From Deltaproteobacteria bacterium HGW-Deltaproteobacteria-12 (GTDB taxonomy: Bacteria > Desulfobacterota > Syntrophia > Syntrophales > Smithellaceae), in contig PHBK01000013.1 in assembly GCA_002840565.1 (NCBI GenBank), positions 1-46,333 on the forward strand: a stretch of DNA of 46,333 nt, written 5' to 3'. The notes below the pieces were generated by a model, which was not told the origin of the DNA, made no database searches, and saw only the letters and a program-made list of their open reading frames with translations. Below, one piece after another: positions 32,140 to 40,065 of the stretch. The position numbers and the translations under genes were made by a program. The stretch's first letter is position 1. Each line of letters starts with the position of its first letter.

Positions 32140-34149
32140 ATGGGACAGATATTTGCCTGTGAGAATCAGGATGGTATAGCCGTGGTTAAGTTTGATGTGC
32201 CCGGCGAACAAATGAATACATGGACAGAGGGCGCCATTGCTGATTTTGCTGTTACGTTGGCGTCATTGGAAAAAGAAAAAAGCGCCTATAAGGGTGTAAT
32301 CTTCATATCCGGTAAAGCATCTAATTTTCATGCCGGCGCCAACCTGAACATGCTGGGTGCGGAGAAGGATCTTGCTGAATTCCGCAAGGGGTGTGATGAA
32401 TTCAACGCCATGTTCGTCCGGCTGGAGAATCTCGGGATTCCTACGGTTGCCGCTATTAATGGCCCCTGCATGGGTGGCGGTTACGAATTTGCCCTGACGA
32501 TGACGGCACGCATAGCGACAGACAGCAAGCGGACAACTATCGGTCTGCCCGAATGTAATGTGGGTGTTATTCCCGGCGGTGGTGGAACGCAGCGGCTTCC
32601 CCGTCTGATCGGCTACCCGGCGCTGGATTTTATTCCCCGCGGCGCAGTATTGCCGGCGGGCAAGGCGCTGGAAGCAGGCATGATTGACCGGGTTATCCCG
32701 GAGGGTGAAAACCTGCTGGCGAAAGCAAAAGAATTCTTGTTGGAAATTGTTGCCGGTGCGGCGGGATTAAAACGGGTTAAACCGGACCTTTCCGCTCTGG
32801 ATACCGCCCTGGAAGCGGCGAAAAAGAATGTGCTGAAGGCGACGCGGGGCAGGGCCATTCCGGCGCCGATGCTGGCCCTCAAGGCCATGAGCGAAGGCCT
32901 GAAGGTGCCGATCGAGCAGGGCCTGAAGATTGAGACTGATTGTTTTATCGAAGCATTGAAAGCTCCTGAATCCAAAGGAACAATCAATACGTTCTTCCTG
33001 AAGACCCTTTCCGACAAACCGCAGGCAATGATTCCCAAAGGATTTGAACCCAAGCCCATCCGCAAATACGGCGTTCTCGGTTTCGGGACGATGGGTCGGG
33101 GGATCATCATTAACATTCTTACCCGGACCAAACTGCCGGTAGTTGTCAAAGATGTTGCCGGCGCTCTGGAGCCGGGAATGGCATTTGTCCGCAAGATTCT
33201 GGAGGGGATGGCGGCCAAGAACCGTCTGAAGGATCCGGTTGATAGTCTGATGGCCCTGGTGAAACCGGTTGCCGAATGGACTGATGACTTTAAGGACGTA
33301 GATATAGTTATCGAGGCCGTCTTCGAAGATCCGGCCATCAAGGATCAGGTTTATAAGGAACTTTGCCCGGTTGTCCCGAAAGACTGCATTCTGGCGACTA
33401 ACACCTCGAGTCTGCCGGTCGACAAGCTTTCGGGAAGCGTCCTGCATCCGGAGCGGTTTATAGGCGCCCATTTCTTCTCCCCGGTTTGGATGATGGATCT
33501 CCTGGAAATAATCCGGGGCAAGGCAACCAGCGATGCTACAGTAAATAACATGCTGGCGGTCTGTGCGGCACTGGGCAAACGCCCGGTCGTTTGCAATGAC
33601 AACCCCGGGTTTGTAGTCAATGCGATGCTCTTCCCTTACTTTATCAAATCCTTTGAACTGCTGGCGGAAGGTGTGGCCATGGAAAAGATCGATGCCGCCA
33701 TGATGAAGTTCGGCCTGCCTGTAGGACCAATCCGCCTGACCGACGAGGTCGGGATCGACGTTTCCTATCTTGTGCTGACGAAATCTTTAGGGATGGTGCC
33801 GCCGGTGGCTCTGGAAAATATTTACAAGGCCGGCCGTTATGGGCGCAACAAGAACGGCAAGGGTTTCTATACTCAGGAGGGCGGCCCCGATCCGGAGGCG
33901 CTGCCCCTGATCAACCCGGACAATAAGCAAAAAGAATATTCCGTCACGGAGCTGCAGGACATGCTCTTCACTCCTTTTATCAAAACCGGGTATGAGCTTT
34001 TGCAGAAAAAGGTCGTTGCTGATCCCCGGGCGATCGATATCGGCGCCATCTGGGGAGTAGGCTTTCCTTCGGACAAGGGCGGCCCGATGAAATGGGCCGA
34101 TCTTATCGGCTTGAGTGAGAAGCTTTACGGGAAGAAATTTTATAAATAA
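32140..34149 (+). CDS. Enoyl-CoA hydratase/3-hydroxyacyl-CoA dehydrogenase fusion (FadJ-like domain order)
   Basis: Bifunctional beta-oxidation enzyme of 669 residues. The hydratase/isomerase domain comes first, with GPCMGGGYEFALTMTARIAT and GLPECNVGVIPGGGGTQRLPRL containing both catalytic glutamates. The NAD-binding dehydrogenase domain starts near residue 305 (YGVLGFGTMGRGIIINIL), has the catalytic-His region GAHFFSPVWMMDLLEIIRG and the C-terminal dimerisation part GLPVGPIRLTDEVGIDVSY. Domain order is opposite to that of the 806-residue enzyme at 13253, so the two are not simple duplicates. GGGAGGGG lies upstream of the ATG, 19 nt after the dehydrogenase gene. Confidence 0.92.
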   Translation: MGQIFACENQDGIAVVKFDVPGEQMNTWTEGAIADFAVTLASLEKEKSAYKGVIFISGKASNFHAGANLNMLGAEKDLAEFRKGCDEFNAMFVRLENLGIPTVAAINGPCMGGGYEFALTMTARIATDSKRTTIGLPECNVGVIPGGGGTQRLPRLIGYPALDFIPRGAVLPAGKALEAGMIDRVIPEGENLLAKAKEFLLEIVAGAAGLKRVKPDLSALDTALEAAKKNVLKATRGRAIPAPMLALKAMSEGLKVPIEQGLKIETDCFIEALKAPESKGTINTFFLKTLSDKPQAMIPKGFEPKPIRKYGVLGFGTMGRGIIINILTRTKLPVVVKDVAGALEPGMAFVRKILEGMAAKNRLKDPVDSLMALVKPVAEWTDDFKDVDIVIEAVFEDPAIKDQVYKELCPVVPKDCILATNTSSLPVDKLSGSVLHPERFIGAHFFSPVWMMDLLEIIRGKATSDATVNNMLAVCAALGKRPVVCNDNPGFVVNAMLFPYFIKSFELLAEGVAMEKIDAAMMKFGLPVGPIRLTDEVGIDVSYLVLTKSLGMVPPVALENIYKAGRYGRNKNGKGFYTQEGGPDPEALPLINPDNKQKEYSVTELQDMLFTPFIKTGYELLQKKVVADPRAIDIGAIWGVGFPSDKGGPMKWADLIGLSEKLYGKKFYK

Positions 34150-34170
34150 TAAATGCCTCGCGGGCCGTCA

Positions 34171-34201
34171 GATCGTCCGTCGATCTTATGAACGGACGAT
34201 C
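34171..34201 (+). repeat. Hairpin between the hydratase fusion and the CoA ligase gene
   Basis: GATCGTCCGT (34171-34180) pairs perfectly with ACGGACGATC (34192-34201) around an 11-nt loop; flanking GGCCGTCA and TGACCGGC allow the stem to extend imperfectly. No T-tract follows. Confidence 0.5.
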
Positions 34202-34230
34202 CGGATGACCGGCGAGAAGAGGAGGAATAT

Positions 34231-35814
34231 ATGACAACAATGTTTCACGGCATCAGCTGTGCCGATTTATATGACCGGTCGGTCGCAGCTTTCCGGCAGA
34301 ACACGGCCATTATTTTCAATGACGAGAGATATACCTACGATGATTTGCAGAAGAACGCCTATTCCCTGGCCAACGCGCTCCACAAACTGGGGCTTCAGAA
34401 GGGCGATCGGGCGGCTTTTCTAATGGCCAACTGTCCGGAGTATATTTTTTCCGAATATGCCCTGGGCAAGCTGGGGATGGTTCGACTTCCCCTGGCGGTG
34501 CTGCTCAATTCCAAGGATCATATTTACATGATGAACCAGGCGGAATGCAAGGTACTGATCTATCATGAGAGGATGATTGCACGGGTGAAGGAGATGATCC
34601 CATCGCTTACGACCGTCAAGCATTTCGTCTGCGTGGCCAAAGATCCGTCTGTTGTGCCGGCCGGGCATGAACATTTAAATAGTCTTATCAGTAATAACCC
34701 GCCGGAAGTGCCCAAAGTTGAGCATGATTGCGAAGATCTGGTCGGCATTTTCTATACCGGCGGCACGACGGGCCTTCCTAAAGGGGTTATGCTGACCCAG
34801 AATACCTGGGTGGGAACATTCATCAGCGAGATGCTGCATCTGGGGCTGGATTGGGACGAAGTATTTGCCTTTGCCACACCTTTAACCCATGCGGGAGGTT
34901 GCTTGATTCTGCCGATTCTGCTGAAAAGGGGCATCTGCGAGATCCATGACCACTTCGACCCGAAACTATTTTTGGAACGAGTGGAAAAGGTAGGGATCAC
35001 TTCTACATTTATTGTCCCCACTATGCTTTATGCTCTCCTTGACCATCCTGACCTCCAGAAACACGACCTCAAAACCTTGCGCAACATTATTTATGGCGCT
35101 TCCGCCATTGCGCCTGCGCGTCTGAAACAAGCGGTAGATACAATGGGGCCGATATTTACCCAGCTTTTCGGCCAGACAGAAACACCGATGATGATCAGCG
35201 CTCTTTCCCGCCAGGAGCATGTTATTGCCGATCCGGAAAAGCGCATGAAAATTTACACATCCTGCGGAAGGCCGGTGATGACGGCCGATGTGCGCATTAT
35301 CGGCGAAGACGGCAAAGAAGTTCCGCTGGGAGAATCAGGCGACATTGTTTGCCGGACCATCAACCTGATGACGGGCTATCTGAAGAATCCCGAGCAGACT
35401 GCGGAGACACTGCGGGACGGCTGGTTGTGGACCGGCGATGTGGGCAAGTTCGATGAAGAAGGTTATCTCTATATCGTGGATCGTTCTAAAGACATGATCG
35501 TCAGCGGCGGTTTTAACATCTTCCCGCGGGAGATTGAGGATACCCTGCATGAGCACGAGGCGGTAAAGAGTGCGGCAGTTATTGGAGTTCCGGATGCCAA
35601 ATGGGGTGAGTTGGTTAAAGCTATTGTTGTTCTACGCGAGGGTAAAACGGCTTCGGCGGAGGAACTCATCGGATTTGTGAAATCGAAAAAGGGAAGCCTT
35701 GTTGCCCCCAAGAGTGTCGAGTTTTGGCCGGAAATTCCCCTGACGAATCTGGGCAAGATTGACAAGAAAAAGATCCGCGAACCCTTCTGGAAGGGCCATG
35801 ATCGTAAAGTATAG
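34231..35814 (+). CDS. AMP-forming CoA ligase (~530-residue FadD/4-coumarate ligase type)
   Basis: Acyl- or aryl-CoA synthetase of 527 residues. It contains the P-loop YTGGTTGLPKGVM, FGQTETPMM, WTGDVGKFDEEGYL, the hinge DRSKDMIVSGGFNIFPREIE, and the catalytic C-terminal lysine in NLGKIDKKKIRE. It is shorter than, and clearly a different subfamily from, the four ~600-residue synthetases in the window, so it probably activates a different acid such as the growth substrate of this operon or a cleavage product. A GAGGAGGAA site precedes the ATG. Neighbours are a hydratase/dehydrogenase fusion and an acyl-CoA dehydrogenase. The substrate is not identifiable. Confidence 0.9.
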   Translation: MTTMFHGISCADLYDRSVAAFRQNTAIIFNDERYTYDDLQKNAYSLANALHKLGLQKGDRAAFLMANCPEYIFSEYALGKLGMVRLPLAVLLNSKDHIYMMNQAECKVLIYHERMIARVKEMIPSLTTVKHFVCVAKDPSVVPAGHEHLNSLISNNPPEVPKVEHDCEDLVGIFYTGGTTGLPKGVMLTQNTWVGTFISEMLHLGLDWDEVFAFATPLTHAGGCLILPILLKRGICEIHDHFDPKLFLERVEKVGITSTFIVPTMLYALLDHPDLQKHDLKTLRNIIYGASAIAPARLKQAVDTMGPIFTQLFGQTETPMMISALSRQEHVIADPEKRMKIYTSCGRPVMTADVRIIGEDGKEVPLGESGDIVCRTINLMTGYLKNPEQTAETLRDGWLWTGDVGKFDEEGYLYIVDRSKDMIVSGGFNIFPREIEDTLHEHEAVKSAAVIGVPDAKWGELVKAIVVLREGKTASAEELIGFVKSKKGSLVAPKSVEFWPEIPLTNLGKIDKKKIREPFWKGHDRKV

Positions 35815-35902
35815 CTGAAATTGTTCCGGGGTATGTGGGAAGAGGCCGGCCGTCACGGTCCGCCGTCTTAAACTCAGAATGCAAAGAGAGAAGGAATGAA
35901 AA

Positions 35903-37045
35903 ATGGATTTCGCACTGACTGAAGAACAGGGATTTGTTAAAGATACGATACAGAAGTTTGTCGCGAAAGAGTGTGAGCGGGAAGCCATAAAAAAAATGGA
36001 CGAAGAAGGCATCTTTCCCGCAGCCCTCTTTAGTAATTTGGCTGATATTGGTCTGTGTGCCTTGACGGTTCCCGAGGCTTATGGCGGGGGTGGCCCCAAT
36101 ACCCTGGGAGCGGTTATCGTGACAGCCGAACTGGCGGCCATTTATCCCGCTCTGGCCGGGGCTTTTGCCACCGTAAGCCTTTGCGGCGGCAAGGTGATTG
36201 CCGATCTGGGTACGGAGGAGCAGAAAAACAGGTATCTTCCCGGTGTAATCGACGGATCGACGCTGATTACGCTTGGTCTGATGGAACCTGGCCAGGGTTA
36301 TGAGGAGGCGGGCAGCCAAACGACGGCAAGACGGGAAGGAGAAAGGATAGTTCTGGACGGAGCAAAGTCTTTTGTGCGTTTTGCCGACCATGCCGCTCTT
36401 ATGATTACGCGCACTTCCCTGGACAGCGCCGGTGGTGTCCCGGCTTTTATGATTGTCGATCTGAAAAGCCCCGGAATCAATGTCCGGAAGCTCGAACAGG
36501 TCGGATTTCACGGAATGAGCCTGTGCGAGGTTTCCCTGAACTCCGTTTCCGTTGCGGCCAGTGAACGCCTGGGTGGTGATGCCGATGCCGGAGCGGAACA
36601 AAAACACTGGGAACAGCTCATGGTTGCGGAGCATCTGTCCGTGGCCGCCTGCGGCATGGGACTTGCCCAGGGGGCGTATGATTATGCGCTCAATTATGCC
36701 AAGGAGCGCTCCCAGTTCGGCCGGCCGATTATCAAATTCGGTGCCGTTGCCGAGATGCTGGTGGAGATGGCACAGCAGGCGCGAGTTGCCGCTTTGCTGA
36801 CCTGTCAGGCTGCATCCCTTGCCGATCAGGGGAAAGATTGCCTGGCCCAAGTCATTCAGGCGCGTCTGTCGGCGACGGAAGCTGCCCACAAGGCAGCACT
36901 GCATTGCGTACAGATATTCGGTGGCTATGGTTATGCCATGGAGTATGATGCGCAGCGTTATCTACGGGATGCAATAGTTCTGCTCAGTGGCGGGGGAACC
37001 AGACAGGTATTGAGCAACACGCTGGCACGCCTCTGGGGGTATTAA
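35903..37045 (+). CDS. Acyl-CoA dehydrogenase (second, divergent)
   Basis: A 380-residue acyl-CoA dehydrogenase. The normally conserved FAD/substrate motif is altered: LGLMEPGQGYEEAGSQTTA replaces the usual LTEPxAGSD pattern. The C-terminal YEGT glutamate is missing (LLSGGGTRQVLSN). A glutamate at the helix-G position (MVAEHLSVAA) could be the base, as in isovaleryl-CoA dehydrogenase. The DYALNYAKERSQFGRPI and QIFGGYGYAMEYDAQRYLRDA segments are standard. The altered motif and the pairing with the gene at 30972 leave open a heteromeric dehydrogenase of the kind known for steroid side chains. AAAGAGAGAAGGA precedes the start. Confidence 0.88.
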   Translation: MDFALTEEQGFVKDTIQKFVAKECEREAIKKMDEEGIFPAALFSNLADIGLCALTVPEAYGGGGPNTLGAVIVTAELAAIYPALAGAFATVSLCGGKVIADLGTEEQKNRYLPGVIDGSTLITLGLMEPGQGYEEAGSQTTARREGERIVLDGAKSFVRFADHAALMITRTSLDSAGGVPAFMIVDLKSPGINVRKLEQVGFHGMSLCEVSLNSVSVAASERLGGDADAGAEQKHWEQLMVAEHLSVAACGMGLAQGAYDYALNYAKERSQFGRPIIKFGAVAEMLVEMAQQARVAALLTCQAASLADQGKDCLAQVIQARLSATEAAHKAALHCVQIFGGYGYAMEYDAQRYLRDAIVLLSGGGTRQVLSNTLARLWGY

Positions 37046-37097
37046 AAAGGAGACCGGAATAACAGGAGAAAAATCTCTTTACTTATGGGGGGGGGAT

Positions 37098-37127
37098 TTG
37101 ATGTCCCCCGCTACTTCAAGATATAAT
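37098..37127 (+). promoter_or_regulatory. Sigma-70-type promoter for the third LIV operon
   Basis: TTGATG (37098-37103), an 18-bp spacer and a perfect TATAAT (37122-37127). It lies about 200 bp upstream of the receptor gene. A GGGGG/CCCCC hairpin (37091-37109) overlaps the -35 box and may be the terminator of the preceding operon. The remaining leader to 37328 shows no convincing gene. Confidence 0.5.
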
Positions 37128-37328
37128 AGTTTCAGTATCAACTCGATTGCTAATTGAAATCAGAAACGACAGCCTTGCTCAGCTTACTGGAAAAGGTTCG
37201 TTTTTTGATGATTAAAGTCGCAGATGATGGTGAATATCCGGAGACGGATGTTTTTGCCTTGTCAAGGGGGGAGAGCCTAAGCTTTCCTAGAAGTAAACTT
37301 CGATACTATATTATGGAGGAGGAGACTT

Positions 37329-38522
37329 ATGAGAAAGGGTTTATTTTGGATACTGTTGTTGATTATGTGCATGTCACTGCCGGCAGCTGCAATGGCGGCC
37401 GACAATCCGGGTGTGACCAAGGACGAGGTCGTGATCGGGATGACCTGCCCCATGTCCGGACCGGCGGCCCTGTGGAGCGCCATGGCGCTCGGCAATTCAG
37501 CCTGGGCCAAACATATCAATGACCAGGGCGGTATCCACGGACGCAAGATCAAGTTTGTGGCCAAAGATGACGGGTACAACCCGAGCCGGGCCTTGGCCAA
37601 TCTGACGGAAATGAAGAATGATGTTCTAGCGTTCGGATGTGTTATTGGATCGGCCACGGCCAATGCCAGCAAGGATTTTCTGCTGACGAGCAAAGTGCCG
37701 GTTGTGCATGTTCACGCTAATCCCCGCATCTGGTTAAAGACTCCGCTTGCACAGCGGCGGCATATTTTTATCGCTTATCCTGATTATGTCGATGAGGCGG
37801 AGGCGATTACCAACTATGCTGTTACGACGCTGGGAGTAAAGACCATAGCCCTGTTCGGCCAGAATGACGACTGGGGAAAGGGCGCCGAGGAAGGCATTCA
37901 TAAAGCTGCAAAGCAACTGGGCAGTAAAGTAAAATTTTCCGGTTTTATCACCTTTGAGCCGACAGATCGTGCTGTAGGCGGTCATGCCCTGAAACTCAAG
38001 GAATTGAACGCCGATGCCGTTGTCGTCTATGGACCGCCGACGCAGGCGGCACTAATCATTAAAGAAATGTCCAAGATCGGTTATAAACCGAAGATTTTCA
38101 CCGCCAATCCGCTGGGTGATCCCCTGATGTACAAGATAGCCGGCGCGCTGTGGGAAGGCGCCTATCCCGCCGTTTCCGGTAATGTTTCTCTGCCCGGTGT
38201 TGAGCCGCAGGCGGACAAGGTAGTCGATATTCTGCTGAAATACGAACCGACCTTAAAGGGAAGGGAGTTTCTCGGTGTGACCGGTTCTACGACAATGATG
38301 CTGATTGCCGAAGGACTGAGAAAAGCGGGTCCGAACCTGACACGGGAGAGCTTCATTAAAGCGATGGAGAGCATTAAGGACTTTAAGTGTGAGGGGATGG
38401 GAGCTCCCATTAACTTCTCGGCTTCGCAACACCACGGATTGAATGCTATCCGAATGGCTGAAGCGAAAAACGGCAAGCATGTACCGATCAGCGAGTACAT
38501 GATCTTTAAGCCCCTCTTTTAA
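37329..38522 (+). CDS. LIV-type ABC transporter periplasmic substrate-binding protein
   Basis: Receptor of the third LIV set, 397 residues. A signal peptide (FWILLLIMCMSLPAAAMA, likely cleaved after AMA) is followed by VVIGMTCPMSGPAALWSA and GGIHGRKIKFVAKDDGYNPSRAL. The last two resemble the receptor at 286 (GGIHGRQIRLFIRDDQYNPSQTM) more than the one at 23404, suggesting that sets 1 and 3 bind related ligands. GGAGGAGGAG lies 5 nt upstream of the ATG. The ATPase genes follow after 15 nt. Confidence 0.92.
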   Translation: MRKGLFWILLLIMCMSLPAAAMAADNPGVTKDEVVIGMTCPMSGPAALWSAMALGNSAWAKHINDQGGIHGRKIKFVAKDDGYNPSRALANLTEMKNDVLAFGCVIGSATANASKDFLLTSKVPVVHVHANPRIWLKTPLAQRRHIFIAYPDYVDEAEAITNYAVTTLGVKTIALFGQNDDWGKGAEEGIHKAAKQLGSKVKFSGFITFEPTDRAVGGHALKLKELNADAVVVYGPPTQAALIIKEMSKIGYKPKIFTANPLGDPLMYKIAGALWEGAYPAVSGNVSLPGVEPQADKVVDILLKYEPTLKGREFLGVTGSTTMMLIAEGLRKAGPNLTRESFIKAMESIKDFKCEGMGAPINFSASQHHGLNAIRMAEAKNGKHVPISEYMIFKPLF

Positions 38523-38537
38523 GGTGATTTGAAGAAA

Positions 38538-39290
38538 ATGAGCTTATTGAAGGTAGATAAACTGACCGTTCAGTTTGGGGGCATCAAGGCCCTGACGGCA
38601 ATTGATTTTGAAATGGAGGAAAAAGAAATCCTCGCCATTATCGGTCCGAACGGGGCGGGTAAGACCACCCTCTTCAACTGTGTGTCCGGAGTTTATCATC
38701 CGACCAGTGGAGAGATTCTGTTTGCCGGGGAGAGCCTGCTCGGGCTCTCCCCCGACAGAATTGCCCAGCGGGGTATCGGCAGAACATTTCAGAATATACG
38801 TCTTTTTAATAACATGTCCGTGCTCGACAACCTCATGCTGGGCCGTCATATGAAGTTCCAGCGGAACATCCTCCAAGCCTTTTTGCGCATCCGGAAAGAG
38901 GAACTGGTTCATCGGGAGAAAGTGGAAGAAATCATCGACTTTCTCGATCTGGCGGCCTACCGGCAAGCCCGGGTTATCGATTGCCCCTATGGTGTGCAGA
39001 AAAGGGTGGAGTTGGGGCGCGCAATTGTCATGGAACCGAAGCTGCTGCTCCTGGATGAACCGGTAGCGGGGTTGACGGTTGAGGAAAAGAACCGCGTGGC
39101 CTATCTCGTGACGGAAATGCGCGGCCGCTTCGGCTTTGGAATTCTGCTCATCGAGCACGATTTGCGTATTGTTTCCCGTCTGGCCGATCGCCTGGTGGTT
39201 TTGAATTTCGGACAGAAATTAGCGGAAGGCAATCCCGCGGAGGTGCAGCGAAACCCCGAGGTGATTCGTGCCTATGTCGGTGAAGGATAA
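38538..39290 (+). CDS. livG: LIV-type ABC transporter ATP-binding protein (LivG type)
   Basis: ATPase of 250 residues with Walker A GPNGAGKTT, the GIGRTFQNIRLFNNMSVLDN region, Walker B LLLLDEPVAGL and IEHDLRIVSRLADRL; it ends EVIRAYVGEG. The frame could begin at TTG 38529, but ATG 38538 has AAGGTGA at a better distance (10 nt) and gives the family-typical MSLLKVDKLTVQFGG. The livF start codon follows one base after the stop. Confidence 0.92.
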   Translation: MSLLKVDKLTVQFGGIKALTAIDFEMEEKEILAIIGPNGAGKTTLFNCVSGVYHPTSGEILFAGESLLGLSPDRIAQRGIGRTFQNIRLFNNMSVLDNLMLGRHMKFQRNILQAFLRIRKEELVHREKVEEIIDFLDLAAYRQARVIDCPYGVQKRVELGRAIVMEPKLLLLDEPVAGLTVEEKNRVAYLVTEMRGRFGFGILLIEHDLRIVSRLADRLVVLNFGQKLAEGNPAEVQRNPEVIRAYVGEG

Positions 39291-39291
39291 A

Positions 39292-40065
39292 ATGAGCCTT
39301 TTAAGAATAGCCAGTATTGAAACCCTGTATTTCGATCGTATCTATGCCCTGCAGGGGATTTCCCTGGAAGTGCAGGAGAACGACATCTTTGCCGTGCTGG
39401 GACCCAACGGGGCCGGGAAGACCACGCTCTTGAAGACCATAGCGGGGCTCCTCAAGGACCAGCCCAAAAAAGGGATCATCGAATTTTGCGGCAAGAAGAT
39501 CAGTGGTCTGTCTCCCGAGAAGATCGCTTCTCTGGGTATTGTTTATGTGCCGGAGGATCGCGGTCTTTTCCGGGAATTGACGGTTAAGGAAAATCTTGAC
39601 CTGGGCTGCTGGGGGCGCCGGGATAAGGATGTAAAGGACGACATAGACTTTATCTACGATCTCTTTCCTATCCTGAAGGAGCGGGGTGAGCAGCAGGCGG
39701 AAACGCTGTCCGGCGGCGAGCAGCAGATGCTGGCCGTAGGCCGGGCGATCCTGCGCCGTCCGAAGCTCCTCATGCTGGACGAGCCATCCCTGGGGTTGTC
39801 CCCCATTATGGCGCGCGCGGTGTATGATACGCTGCGCAAGGTCAGTAAACGGAATATGACGATCCTCCTTGTCGAGCAGAATGCGAAGATGGCGCTGGAT
39901 ATTGCCAACTATGGATACATTATGGAGACGGGCAGGATCGTTCTGAAAGGGACATCTCAGGAGCTCAAGGAGAACGAAGACGTCAAGGAACTTTATCTGG
40001 GAATGGAACAGCAAGGGGCCTCCGACAAGGGGTACCGTTTTTACACGAAGCGGAGGAGATGGTAA
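39292..40065 (+). CDS. livF: LIV-type ABC transporter ATP-binding protein (LivF type) with basic C-terminal tail
   Basis: ATPase of 257 residues with Walker A GPNGAGKTT, signature LSGGEQQMLAVGRAI, Walker B LLMLDEPSLGLSP and LLVEQNAKMAL. Past ELYLG it carries a ~20-residue tail ending DKGYRFYTKRRRW, comparable to those of the other two intact LivF proteins in the window. ATG 39292 is chosen over the in-frame upstream GTG/ATG codons because AAGGA lies 4-5 nt upstream and MSLLRIASIETLYF aligns with the paralogues. The synthetase ATG follows the stop codon with no gap, so tail and synthetase are made in immediate succession. Confidence 0.93.
   Translation: MSLLRIASIETLYFDRIYALQGISLEVQENDIFAVLGPNGAGKTTLLKTIAGLLKDQPKKGIIEFCGKKISGLSPEKIASLGIVYVPEDRGLFRELTVKENLDLGCWGRRDKDVKDDIDFIYDLFPILKERGEQQAETLSGGEQQMLAVGRAILRRPKLLMLDEPSLGLSPIMARAVYDTLRKVSKRNMTILLVEQNAKMALDIANYGYIMETGRIVLKGTSQELKENEDVKELYLGMEQQGASDKGYRFYTKRRRW

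Noticed and set aside
35666..36904. 412-codon minus-strand frame opposite the CoA ligase and acyl-CoA dehydrogenase
   Set aside because: It spans two well-supported plus-strand genes and has atypical composition; it is a codon-bias artefact.
37154..37522. Plus-strand frame across the start of the third receptor gene
   Set aside because: Most of it is an out-of-frame shadow of the receptor gene at 37329; the upstream part lacks protein-like character.
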